DNA of 7,726 nucleotides from Blautia sp. (GCA_030841965.1 JAUUSJ010000177.1:1-7726); one strand, 5' to 3'; positions 1-6,718 are shown, counted from the first letter of the stretch. A program made the numbers and translations. Notes: a model not told the origin generated them from the sequence alone.

Positions 1-64
1 TCGAAAAACCGTGGGAACGAACGTGTTTTTCGAGGACATATCTCCTACCTCTCTTGGCGTCTCT
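1..64 (+). repeat. Left copy of long inverted repeat (outer 28 bp nearly perfect)
   Basis: Bases 1-28 match the reverse complement of 7687-7714 at 27 of 28 positions; the only difference is base 9 (C here, T in the partner). The similarity continues less exactly to base 64 through a GGACA element, a CT-rich run and GCGTCTCT (57-64), which corresponds to AGAGACGC at 7651-7658. The copy starts at the first base of the window, so its true outer edge may lie outside. No transposase is encoded between the copies. A dispersed REP/MITE-like intergenic repeat family is the simplest reading, but that is inference. Confidence 0.85.
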
Positions 65-133
65 CCCCACAGTTCCCTTTTACCATCTGTCCCCACTCCC
101 CCAAAACTTTCCCCAACCAAATCAAAAAAACAC

Positions 134-162
134 TGGAATACTATCCCCCCAAATGATACAAT
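134..162 (+). promoter_or_regulatory. Probable sigma-A promoter of the DUF362 gene
   Basis: A -35-like TGGAAT (134-139) is followed after exactly 17 bases by a -10 TACAAT (157-162). Transcription would start near 169, giving a leader of about 60 nt. The same geometry and nearly the same hexamers occur before the response regulator (1322-1350), which raises confidence in both. The -35 is a weak match to TTGACA. The rest of the 1-229 intergenic stretch is the left repeat followed by CT/C-rich DNA (about 42-120), with no ORF. Confidence 0.6.
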
Positions 163-229
163 ATAAAAAAGGAAAAAGAATATACCACTTAATCCTAACT
201 AATTCCAAATAAAAAAGGAGGACACCCAA

Positions 230-1090
230 ATGGCAAAAGTATATTTTTCAAGAGAGATTACACCGGAGAAAGTACTAGAAATGTACCAATTATTTGAAAA
301 CCCACTTGAGGGAAAGATAGCAATTAAGCTTCACTCAGGCGAAGTTGGCAATCAAAACTTCTTGAAACCCGAGTTTTGGAAGCCAGTTATCGACCATGTA
401 GGCGGAACAGTGACAGAGTGTAATACTGCTTACGACGGCGAGAGAAATACAACTGAGAAGCATATCGTGACACTCAAAAAACACGGATGGAGTAAATATT
501 TTGACGTTGACTTATTAGATGCCGAAGGTCCTGATATAGAACTTCAGATTCCAGACGGAAAAGTAATCAAGAAAAACTTCGTCGGCAAAGATATCGCAAA
601 CTATGATTCTATGCTAGTTTTATCTCATTTCAAAGGACATCCAATGGGAGGCTACGGTGGCGCAATCAAACAGCTGTCAATTGGAATTGCCTCTTCCTAC
701 GGAAAACAATATATTCATGGTGCAGGAGACCCAGATGCATTTTGGACAGCTCCACATGACAGCTTCCTAGAAGCAATGGCAGATGCTGCGAAATCTGTCA
801 TCGAATATTTTGACGGAAAGATTCTCTATATCAATGTCATGAAAAATATGTCCGTTGACTGCGACTGTTGTGCAATTGCAGAAGACCCTTGCATGAAGGA
901 TATCGGAATCTTAGCTTCCACAGACCCAATCGCTATCGACCAGGCCTGCTTAGATTTGGTATACCAGTCCGATGACCCAGGCAGAGACCATTTAGTTGAG
1001 AGAATTGAGTCCCAAAATGGAGTCCACACAATTGAGGCGGCTGCAAAATTAGGATTTGGTTCTAGAGAGTATGAATTAGTGGAAATTTAA
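230..1090 (+). CDS. DUF362 domain-containing protein, short form with a Cys cluster
   Basis: A 286-residue soluble protein with no signal peptide or membrane helix. It looks like a DUF362-family protein: an N-terminal KLHSGE segment (about 33-38), a central HFKGHPMGGYGG core (133-144) followed by a conserved-looking KQLSIG, and a C-terminal DIGILASTDPIAIDQACLDLV block (about 224-244) typical of the family. Many DUF362 proteins carry an added 4Fe-4S ferredoxin module; this short form does not. Instead it has a compact cluster, Cys211, Cys213, Cys214 and Cys221 (CDCC, then Cys after six residues), which could bind a metal or an iron-sulfur centre (inference). The biochemical role of the family is poorly defined, so no reaction is assigned. 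The start is fixed by AGGAGGA at 216-222, seven bases before ATG. The gene has its own promoter upstream and terminator downstream, so it appears to be monocistronic. Confidence 0.88.
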   Translation: MAKVYFSREITPEKVLEMYQLFENPLEGKIAIKLHSGEVGNQNFLKPEFWKPVIDHVGGTVTECNTAYDGERNTTEKHIVTLKKHGWSKYFDVDLLDAEGPDIELQIPDGKVIKKNFVGKDIANYDSMLVLSHFKGHPMGGYGGAIKQLSIGIASSYGKQYIHGAGDPDAFWTAPHDSFLEAMADAAKSVIEYFDGKILYINVMKNMSVDCDCCAIAEDPCMKDIGILASTDPIAIDQACLDLVYQSDDPGRDHLVERIESQNGVHTIEAAAKLGFGSREYELVEI

Positions 1091-1109
1091 GAAACATTTC
1101 ATAATAAAA

Positions 1110-1141
1110 GGACATGTCTGCTGACGCAGATATCACCGTCC
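1110..1141 (+). other. 3'-UTR stem-loop between the DUF362 gene and its terminator
   Basis: TCTGC (1117-1121) and GCAGA (1126-1130) form a stem with a TGAC loop. It extends outward through ATG/TAT (1114-1116 with 1131-1133, one G-U pair). GGAC (1110-1113) can also pair with GTCC (1138-1141) across a CACC bulge. There is no U-run after it, so it is not itself a terminator; it may protect the transcript 3' end or be a processing site. The 1091-1415 intergenic stretch holds this hairpin, the terminator, a CT-rich partial repeat and the next promoter, with no convincing gene. Confidence 0.4.
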
Positions 1142-1175
1142 ATGAAAGCTGATTGCTATATTATATTATAAATTT

Positions 1176-1220
1176 ACGACTTTTATCCCCATGCCTGCGC
1201 GTAAGATAAAAGTCGTTTTT
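1176..1220 (+). terminator. Rho-independent terminator after the DUF362 gene
   Basis: ACGACTTTTATC (1176-1187) and GATAAAAGTCGT (1205-1216) form a perfect 12-bp stem with a 17-nt loop, followed by a T-run (1216-1220) and ATT. It lies about 85 bases after the stop codon. The 5' flank is A/T rich but lacks a clean A-run, so I call it mainly for the plus strand. Confidence 0.88.
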
Positions 1221-1265
1221 ATTACCAATATATTTCTTCCTCTTTATCACCTTCTTCGCGTCTGA

Positions 1266-1290
1266 CTCCTACTCTCTCAGCATCTCCCCT
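1266..1290 (+). repeat. Partial CT-rich relative of the flanking repeat
   Basis: CTCCTA followed by CTCTCTCAGCATCTCCCC resembles bases 42-67 of the left repeat with one gap and a few substitutions. It also resembles the CTCTCTCAGCGTCTCT stretch seen in the reverse complement of the right repeat. The low complexity of CT-rich DNA limits confidence. It is placed upstream of a promoter, in the same orientation as the left copy. Confidence 0.4.
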
Positions 1291-1321
1291 CCTATCGCCA
1301 ATACACAATCTCAAATACCTC

Positions 1322-1350
1322 TGGACTATCCCCGCACAAAATAGTACAAT
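1322..1350 (+). promoter_or_regulatory. Probable sigma-A promoter of the response regulator-kinase operon
   Basis: TGGACT (1322-1327), a 17-base spacer, then TACAAT (1345-1350). This repeats the layout of the DUF362 promoter, including CTGGA and an ATCCCC run in the spacer. The start of transcription would be near 1357, giving a leader of about 60 nt before the ATG at 1416. No ACGAA direct repeats like those before the ABC operon are seen here, so strong autoregulation through that motif is not evident. Confidence 0.62.
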
Positions 1351-1415
1351 ATACAAAATAACAAACCAATAAAAAAGAGAAGTATCTCATCATAAAAAAA
1401 GGAAGGTGAAAATCA

Positions 1416-2102
1416 ATGAATCAAATATTCTTAGTGGAAGATGATAAAGAAATAGCCCAAAACCTCGCCCTTTTACTTCAATCCGAAGGTTTCTCCGTCA
1501 CTCATGCAAGGACACAAAAGGAAGCGATTTCTATGCTTTCCAAAAATAAATTTGCCCTCGCCTTAGTCGATATCTCTCTCCCTGACGGAAACGGCTTTGC
1601 GGTTTACACGGAAATCAAACAAATGCAAAATATTCCCGTCATCTTCCTGACTGCCTCGGGCGATGAGGCGAGTGTTGTCACTGGACTAAATATGGGAGCG
1701 GACGACTATATCACCAAACCATTTCGTCCCCGTGAATTAATCGCACGAATGAAAGCCGCCTTGAGAAAATCCGAACCTTCTTCCTCTGTTTTTCATATCC
1801 ACGGACTTTCCGTTGATACAACAACTGGCATCGTTAAAAAAAACGGCAAAGAAATCTTTCTCTCTGCCTTAGAATACCGTTTACTACTCGTATTTATCAA
1901 TAATCCAAAAAACATTATTACAAGGGACAGATTACTGAATGAATTATGGGACGCCGCAGGAGAGTTTGTCGCTGACAATACATTGACCGTCTATATTAAA
2001 CGCTTACGAGAAAAAATAGAGGATAATCCCACAGCCCCTCAAATTATTCTAACAGTTCGCGGTATAGGCTATCGACTGGGAGGAGACTATGTTACGAAAT
2101 AG
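1416..2102 (+). CDS. OmpR/PhoB-family response regulator
   Basis: A 228-residue two-domain regulator of ordinary length for the family. The receiver domain (about 1-118) has the acidic pair Asp9/Asp10, the phospho-acceptor Asp52 in LVDISLPDG, the switch Thr79 in FLTAS, and Lys101 in the TKPF motif. All catalytic positions are intact. The C-terminal winged-helix DNA-binding domain (about 128-224) has a recognition helix near 188-202 (NTLTVYIKRLREKIED) and the wing motif RGIGYR (215-220). The start follows GGAAGGTG (1401-1408) by seven bases. Its last 14 bases overlap the kinase gene, so translation is probably coupled. The likely target is the 11-bp-phased ACGAA array at 3097-3128, ahead of the ABC genes; this is inference from position and from the known direct-repeat sites of OmpR-family regulators. 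The exact subfamily (VanR, BceR or other) cannot be fixed by eye. Confidence 0.95.
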   Translation: MNQIFLVEDDKEIAQNLALLLQSEGFSVTHARTQKEAISMLSKNKFALALVDISLPDGNGFAVYTEIKQMQNIPVIFLTASGDEASVVTGLNMGADDYITKPFRPRELIARMKAALRKSEPSSSVFHIHGLSVDTTTGIVKKNGKEIFLSALEYRLLLVFINNPKNIITRDRLLNELWDAAGEFVADNTLTVYIKRLREKIEDNPTAPQIILTVRGIGYRLGGDYVTK

Positions 2103-3078
2103 AGAAATTCGACAATTTATCTTTTTCTTCCTCTTCATAAGCCTAATTATTATAATCCTGGCATTTACAAGAAATACAGAAGCTGGCATTTTCTGCATTA
2201 TTCTGACTGTCGCTTTGGGAATACTATTTTTTCTCTTTACAAAAGCCCGCTACAAAAATATTGCATCTCTCTGCGAACAAATAGACCTTGTGCTTCACAA
2301 TGCCGATAGCTTATATATCAGTGAATCACAAGAGGGAGAGCTCTCCATTCTTCAAAGTGAGATAACAAAAATGACATTACGTATCAGAGAACAAAACGAA
2401 GCTTTAAAAAGAGAAAAAGAGCATCTCGCTGATTCCCTTGCCGACATTGCTCACCAACTCCGCACTCCCCTCACATCCGCGAATCTGATTCTATCATTAT
2501 TGGAAAAGAATACAGATGAAAATGAGCGAAAAATACTACTGCGAAAGACAGAAGAATTATTTGTACAGATGGAATGGCTTATCAATTCGCTGCTGAAACT
2601 ATCTCGTCTGGACGCTGGTATTGTAGTTTTCCAAAATTCGCCCATTGATGTCAACACTTTAATTATAACTTCCACCCACCCGTTTTTTATTTCAATGGAA
2701 TTGCATCATATCAGCTTAGTGACCGATATACCAGACAAAATGATTATCCACGGAGATTTAAACTGGCTCTCAGAAGCCATTCAAAATATCATCAAAAACT
2801 GTATACAGAGCGTGGGAGATGACGGTAAAATTGAAATTATATGTAAAGACACTCCATTATTTGGAGAAATCGTCATTCAAGACAATGGAGCTGGTTTTGA
2901 AAAAGAAGATTTACCGCATGTTTTTGACCGATTTTACCGCGGAAAAAAGGATAATGCTTCAGGATATGGGATTGGATTAGCCCTCTCCAAAATGATTATC
3001 ACTCGACATAATGGAATCATCACCGCAAAAAACCGTGCAACGGGCGGCGCTATTTTTTGCATTCGTTTTTCAAAATGA
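2089..3078 (+). CDS. Membrane sensor histidine kinase, short-loop (intramembrane-sensing-like)
   Basis: A 329-residue kinase paired with the upstream regulator. Two hydrophobic helices (about 9-27 and 33-50) are separated by only about six residues, so there is no external sensor domain. A coiled-coil-like linker (about 86-115) leads to the dimerisation/phosphotransfer helix with His122 in AHQLRTP. The ATPase domain shows an N box (Asn233, Asn237), a G1 box DNGAG (265-269), an F box FDRFYRG (279-285) and a G2 box GYGIGLAL (292-299), so it should be active. The ATG at 2089 is preceded by GGGAGGAG inside the regulator gene. The architecture resembles BceS-type kinases that sense through a partner ABC transporter; such a transporter lies directly downstream, but the physical partnership is inferred. 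No terminator is visible after the stop, so some read-through into the ABC operon is possible. Confidence 0.94.
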   Translation: MLRNREIRQFIFFFLFISLIIIILAFTRNTEAGIFCIILTVALGILFFLFTKARYKNIASLCEQIDLVLHNADSLYISESQEGELSILQSEITKMTLRIREQNEALKREKEHLADSLADIAHQLRTPLTSANLILSLLEKNTDENERKILLRKTEELFVQMEWLINSLLKLSRLDAGIVVFQNSPIDVNTLIITSTHPFFISMELHHISLVTDIPDKMIIHGDLNWLSEAIQNIIKNCIQSVGDDGKIEIICKDTPLFGEIVIQDNGAGFEKEDLPHVFDRFYRGKKDNASGYGIGLALSKMIITRHNGIITAKNRATGGAIFCIRFSK

Positions 3079-3096
3079 TACATCATCCACTCTAAA

Positions 3097-3128
3097 GTGA
3101 CGAATCTCTCACGAAAAAGTCACGAAAA
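3097..3128 (+). promoter_or_regulatory. Candidate response-regulator operator: three direct repeats at 11-bp period
   Basis: ACGAA occurs at 3100-3104, 3111-3115 and 3122-3126, exactly 11 bp apart. The last two repeats are longer, TCACGAAAA at 3109-3117 and 3120-3128; the first is TGACGAA. One repeat per helical turn places all sites on one DNA face, as is known for direct-repeat sites of OmpR-family regulators. The array sits just upstream of a -10 element (3145-3150) and replaces a canonical -35, as at activator-dependent promoters. Binding by the regulator at 1416-2102 is inferred. Confidence 0.62.
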
Positions 3129-3144
3129 TGTAAGCTAAAAGTTT

Positions 3145-3150
3145 TATTAT
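3145..3150 (+). promoter_or_regulatory. Candidate -10 element of the ABC operon promoter
   Basis: TATTAT matches the -10 consensus at five of six positions. The base window 17 bp upstream (ACGAAA, 3122-3127) is not a -35 sequence but is the third operator repeat, which suggests an activator-dependent promoter. Transcription would begin near 3157 and leave a leader of about 175 nt. Confidence 0.5.
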
Positions 3151-3175
3151 ATGAGTAAATTCAAATGGATATGAA

Positions 3176-3324
3176 TTGATACAAAACTATATGAATATTT
3201 TTGAGGGCGCTGGCGCCGACTGGAGTGAAACGTAGATATGGAAGCACATTATGCGGAGCAATCCAGTATCAAAGGGGAACAAAAAACCTTTTGAGCTCAA
3301 TATCATGAAATATTTAAAAGGAGG
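3176..3324 (+). promoter_or_regulatory. Structured mRNA leader of the ABC operon with alternative pairings at the Shine-Dalgarno
   Basis: Several complementary segments can be seen. TTGATAC (3176-3182) pairs with GTATCAA (3266-3272). Inside it are a GGCG/CGCC hairpin (3206-3217) and TGGA/TCCA (3221-3224 with 3262-3265). CCTTTT (3287-3292) can pair with AAAAGG (3316-3321), the start of the AAAGGAGG Shine-Dalgarno, reinforced by AATAT/ATATT (3299-3303 with 3310-3314). The same CCTTT can instead pair with AAAGG at 3271-3275. The two states exclude each other, as in translational attenuators. I recognise no known riboswitch class; the folding was judged by eye, without energies. Confidence 0.4.
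3238..3294 (+). CDS. Possible 18-residue leader peptide (uORF) before the ABC operon
   Basis: ATG at 3238 opens an 18-codon frame, MEAHYAEQSSIKGEQKTF, ending in TGA at 3292-3294. A GGAG-containing site (TGGAGTG, 3221-3227) lies 10 bases upstream, a somewhat long but usable spacing. The stop codon overlaps the end of CCTTTT (3287-3292), the segment able to mask the ATPase Shine-Dalgarno, so a ribosome on the last codons would open that hairpin. A still shorter 14-codon frame without a ribosome site (3191-3235) ends two bases before this ATG. The peptide has no recognised motif and could be chance; the position is the main argument. Confidence 0.3.
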   Translation: MEAHYAEQSSIKGEQKTF

Positions 3325-3332
3325 CTTATATA

Positions 3333-4019
3333 ATGGAATTTTTAAAAATCGACAATTTATGCAAGATTTATGGAAAAGGTGAAAATCAGGTCGTCGCCTT
3401 AGACCATGTTTCACTCACAATTGAAAAAGGCGATTTTACTGCAATCATCGGCTCTTCTGGCTCTGGCAAATCTACATTGCTTCACGCCATCGCAGGGGTA
3501 GATACCCCAACAAGTGGAAATATATATTTAAATGGTCAAAATGTTTACTCCCAGAATAATGAGAAACTCGCCATTTTCCGCAGACGATATGTCGGCCTTA
3601 TCTACCAATTTCACAACCTCATTCCAACCCTAAACGTAGTCGAAAATATTACATTACCCGTCTTAATGGATAAACGCAAAGTCAACACCGAGCGCCTCAA
3701 CGACCTTCTGGATTTGCTCGGGCTACAAGACCGAAAAAATCATTTACCAAATCAACTTTCAGGAGGTCAGCAGCAGCGTGTCGCCATCGGTCGAGCCCTG
3801 ATGAATGCACCTGCAGTCATGCTTGCCGACGAACCGACAGGCAGTTTAGACAGCCGAAACGGACACGAAATTATAAAACTCTTAAAAGAAAGTAATAAAA
3901 AATATGGTCAAACTTTATTACTCGTCACCCATGATGAAAATATTGCCCTGCAGGCAGACCGTATTATTACAATTACAGACGGAAAAATCGTGAAAGATGA
4001 AAGGCAGGTGAAACGATAA
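3333..4019 (+). CDS. ABC transporter ATP-binding protein (MacB/LolD/FtsE-like)
   Basis: A 228-residue cytoplasmic ATPase of normal length for exporters coupled to FtsX/MacB-type permeases. All motifs are intact: Walker A GSSGSGKST (40-48), Q-loop Gln92, signature LSGGQ (142-146) followed by QQRVAIGRAL, Walker B VMLADEP (162-168) with catalytic Glu167, D-loop SLD (171-173) and the switch His200. It would power the permease encoded directly downstream, whose ATG overlaps its stop by one base (TAATG), so the two are very probably translated together. The start is fixed by AAGGAGG (3318-3324), eight bases before ATG. Expression is likely controlled by the ACGAA operator (3097-3128) and possibly by the leader structure. 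Close relatives include ATPases of antimicrobial-peptide resistance modules and lipoprotein or peptide exporters; the substrate cannot be read from this subunit. Confidence 0.95.
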   Translation: MEFLKIDNLCKIYGKGENQVVALDHVSLTIEKGDFTAIIGSSGSGKSTLLHAIAGVDTPTSGNIYLNGQNVYSQNNEKLAIFRRRYVGLIYQFHNLIPTLNVVENITLPVLMDKRKVNTERLNDLLDLLGLQDRKNHLPNQLSGGQQQRVAIGRALMNAPAVMLADEPTGSLDSRNGHEIIKLLKESNKKYGQTLLLVTHDENIALQADRIITITDGKIVKDERQVKR

Positions 4020-6595
4020 TGAATATTTTTCATAAAATTTCCCTGCAAAGTCTAAGAAAGAACCGTACACGAACCATTGTGACTATTATCGGTGTCATCT
4101 TATCTGCCGCCATGATTACAGCAGTCACTACCTTTGGCGTCTCGCTATTAAACTATATGACAAACGGAGCGATTCAAAAATACGGTAACTGGCATGTCAA
4201 TTATCTGGATGTAGACTCGTCATTCGTAAAAGAACAGGCCGAAGACTCCCGCATTTCAAATACTACGACTTTTGAGAACATTGGATACGCAATATTAAAA
4301 GATGGGAAAAATGCCAACAAGCCCTATCTTTTCATTGCAGGGTTCACAAATGAGGCATTTGAATCTATGCCTCTTCATCTTATCTCTGGCAGATTACCAG
4401 AAAACAGCAGCGAAATTCTGATTCCCTCGCATGTGGCAAATAATGGAGGGGTAAAATTTTCGATAGGGTATACTCTCACTCTCAACGTAGGCAATCGACA
4501 GTCAGGAGATAAAATACTCACCCAGCATGACCCCTACCGCAAAGGAGAAGAAACTCTCGCTTCGTCAAAGGAAAAAAGCTATACTGTGGTAGGTACTTAT
4601 CAGAGACCGACATTCGAGGAACGCGTAGCCCCTGGTTATACTCTAATCACAACCGCAGAGGGAGAGAGCAATCATCTCAGTCTATTTGTCACATTAAAAA
4701 AGGCAAATCATATCCACAGATATATAAATGACATCGCACAAAACTATACTTATGTCCTAAATGACGATATTTTACGCTTTATGGGGCTCTCCAACGATAA
4801 ATTATTCAATACACTTTTATATGCCGTCGGCGGAATCGTTATCGCCATTATTATGGTAGGCTCAGTCTTTTTAATTTATAATTCCTTCAGTATCTCATTA
4901 AATGAGCGAACACACCAGATTGGAATTTTGGCCTCAGTGGGAGCCACATCCAAACAATTGCGAAACTCCGTGCTTTTCGAGGGACTTTGTATCGGTATCA
5001 TTGGAATCCCTCTCGGCATTATAATCGGAATTGGAGGCATAGGAATCGTGATTTCTATTGTGTCCAAAAATTTTAGAGATATCCTCTACAGTGGAGTCCC
5101 TCTAACTTTAACAATATCACTTCCCGCCATTTTAGTGGCAATTACGGTCAGCCTCATTACTATTTTAATTTCTGCCTATATTCCAGCTAAAAAGGCCGCC
5201 AATATGCCAGTAATAGAATGCATCCGTCAAACAAACGAAGTCAAGGTAGAAGCCAAAGCGATGAAAATCTCGAGGTTAGAGCAGTCTTTATACGGCTTAG
5301 AGGGAATTCTCGCCTTGAAAAACTTTAGGAGAAATAAAAAACGTTACCACAGCATTATTCTATCCTTAGTTTTAAGTATTGTATTATTTATATCAACCAA
5401 TTCCTTTGTAATATATCTAAAGCAGGCTTCCGAGCAAGCTGTCGTATTCACCACCTATGATATCGGATTTGGTTCCCTAAAGATGGATGATGATTCTATG
5501 GTCACATTATACGACCAACTAAAAAATATTGATGGTGTTGAGGATAGTTCTTACCAGACATTAATCAAATATCATTGTACGGTAGAAAAAGATAATCTTT
5601 CTGACGCATACTGGCAGAAAGTCAAAAACCAGTCAGAAGATAAAACAGTAGATTTGACAATGGATATTCAATTTATAGACGACAATACCTACTTGAAAAC
5701 TGTTCAGAGTTTAAATCTGCCAGTGGAGGAATATACGGGACCAAATGCCAAGCTGATAGCTGTAGCAAAAATGTTCATCAACGATAACCGTCTGCATCAG
5801 GTAAGTGAATTTCCAGACTTATTTACCAGCTCTTCCCTGACATTAAATATTGCCCCCAAAAATGCGAAAAATACCACAAAGGAGCAGACGGTAAATCTAA
5901 CCTTCACTAATTTTATACCACCAGATATCCCTCCAGTATCGGCGGATTCTCCTGAAGATTTTCCGTATTCCATCCAAGTGATGGCTCCTTGGTCGCTAAA
6001 AGAAACATTGGCGCCTAAAGACAGCGAGATTGAAATCTACTCGAAAGGAATAACTTTTCAGTCGGAGACACCAAAACAGACAACGGAAAAGATAAAGGAC
6101 ATAGTCGAAAATGAGGGTCTTACTGTCGACTACACGCTTATGAATACACATGAAGTATTACAAGAGAGTGAAAATTATATTTTCATCGCCAACGTATTTG
6201 CATATACATTTATCATCATGATTTCATTGATTGCGACCGCCAATGTATTTAATACCATCTCCACTAATATCAAACTGCGCCGCCAAGAGCTTGCCATGCT
6301 CCGCTCCGTCGGAATGTCGGACCGAGATTTCAATAAAATGATGCGATTTGAATGTGTATTTTATGGCATACGAGCGTTAATCATCGGTATTCCTCTGGCA
6401 CTCCTCTGCTCTTGGCTGATATACAAGGGAATGCTTGCTGGTGGTTCGGATGGTATTGAATTTGTCGTGCCGTGGGCAAGTATCGGCATCAGTATATGCA
6501 GTGTACTTCTCATCATTTTTATTACAATGATGTACGCTACAAGCAAGATAAAAAAGGAAAATATTATCGATGCTCTTCGAGACGATATGACTTAA
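4019..6595 (+). CDS. FtsX/MacB-type ABC permease with duplicated FtsX domains
   Basis: An 858-residue membrane protein. By eye it has eight helices: about 20-42, 265-290, 318-348, 366-389, 444-466, 720-743, 778-802 and 819-840. Two large external domains follow the first helix of each half (about 43-264 and 467-719). The two FtsX cores share a cytoplasmic coupling segment just after a helix: NERTHQIGILASVGAT (295-310) and RRQELAMLRSVGMS (754-767). Each half therefore looks like one MacB-type unit, and a single chain could supply both halves of a transporter with the upstream ATPase dimer. Classical BceB has ten helices and one external domain, so this is a different layout. Members of the superfamily move peptides, lipids or lipoproteins, or transmit mechanical force across the membrane; the substrate is unknown here. 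A ribosome site (GGCAGGTG) lies in the end of the ATPase gene. No clear terminator follows. Confidence 0.92.
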   Translation: MNIFHKISLQSLRKNRTRTIVTIIGVILSAAMITAVTTFGVSLLNYMTNGAIQKYGNWHVNYLDVDSSFVKEQAEDSRISNTTTFENIGYAILKDGKNANKPYLFIAGFTNEAFESMPLHLISGRLPENSSEILIPSHVANNGGVKFSIGYTLTLNVGNRQSGDKILTQHDPYRKGEETLASSKEKSYTVVGTYQRPTFEERVAPGYTLITTAEGESNHLSLFVTLKKANHIHRYINDIAQNYTYVLNDDILRFMGLSNDKLFNTLLYAVGGIVIAIIMVGSVFLIYNSFSISLNERTHQIGILASVGATSKQLRNSVLFEGLCIGIIGIPLGIIIGIGGIGIVISIVSKNFRDILYSGVPLTLTISLPAILVAITVSLITILISAYIPAKKAANMPVIECIRQTNEVKVEAKAMKISRLEQSLYGLEGILALKNFRRNKKRYHSIILSLVLSIVLFISTNSFVIYLKQASEQAVVFTTYDIGFGSLKMDDDSMVTLYDQLKNIDGVEDSSYQTLIKYHCTVEKDNLSDAYWQKVKNQSEDKTVDLTMDIQFIDDNTYLKTVQSLNLPVEEYTGPNAKLIAVAKMFINDNRLHQVSEFPDLFTSSSLTLNIAPKNAKNTTKEQTVNLTFTNFIPPDIPPVSADSPEDFPYSIQVMAPWSLKETLAPKDSEIEIYSKGITFQSETPKQTTEKIKDIVENEGLTVDYTLMNTHEVLQESENYIFIANVFAYTFIIMISLIATANVFNTISTNIKLRRQELAMLRSVGMSDRDFNKMMRFECVFYGIRALIIGIPLALLCSWLIYKGMLAGGSDGIEFVVPWASIGISICSVLLIIFITMMYATSKIKKENIIDALRDDMT

Positions 6596-6599
6596 TTTT

Positions 6600-6676
6600 A
6601 TGATACCAGGGGCAAAAAAACTTTTGACTATGGGCTGTATTTTATCACTTGACATTCCCTTAGAAAAATGTATCAT
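6600..6676 (+). promoter_or_regulatory. Widely spaced inverted repeat around the RpiR promoter
   Basis: ATGATAC (6600-6606) and GTATCAT (6670-6676) are perfect 7-bp inverted copies about 63 bp apart. The right arm covers the -10 element. They could be paired operator half-sites or arms of an RNA stem at the end of the permease transcript; chance is not excluded for seven bases. Confidence 0.25.
6649..6676 (+). promoter_or_regulatory. Sigma-A promoter of the RpiR-family gene
   Basis: A consensus TTGACA (6649-6654), a 16-base spacer and TATCAT (6671-6676, five of six consensus positions) make the best promoter in the window. Transcription would start near 6683. That lies downstream of the ATG at 6668, so this promoter can only serve the start at 6719. 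Confidence 0.72.
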
Positions 6677-6690
6677 AAATATATAGATAT

Positions 6691-6703
6691 GAAAAAAATT
6701 TTC
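6691..6703. promoter_or_regulatory. Palindrome in the RpiR-gene leader, possible operator
   Basis: GAAAA-N3-TTTTC lies between the predicted transcription start and the Shine-Dalgarno. RpiR-family proteins often bind short palindromes and regulate themselves, so autoregulation is plausible. The motif is A/T-rich and short, so this rests on position only. Confidence 0.25.
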
Positions 6704-6718
6704 GCAAGGAGAAATATT

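Noticed and set aside
3075..3086. ATGAT-AC-ATCAT palindrome at the kinase stop codon as a terminator
   Set aside because: The stem is five AT-rich base pairs with a 2-nt loop and no T-run; too weak to terminate transcription, and too short to call an operator.
3305..3382. 25-codon plus-strand frame overlapping the ATPase start
   Set aside because: It has no ribosome site of its own and runs out of frame through the ATPase start; most of it is explained by the Shine-Dalgarno and the ATPase codons.
3187..3414. 75-codon minus-strand open frame across the ABC leader and ATPase start
   Set aside because: Antisense to the ABC leader and the first codons of a clear ATPase gene, with no recognisable domain; the leader is better explained by plus-strand structure.
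6668..6718. Longer N-terminus (17 extra residues) for the RpiR-family protein
   Set aside because: There is no Shine-Dalgarno before 6668, it lies upstream of the predicted transcription start, and AAGGAG is placed ideally for 6719.
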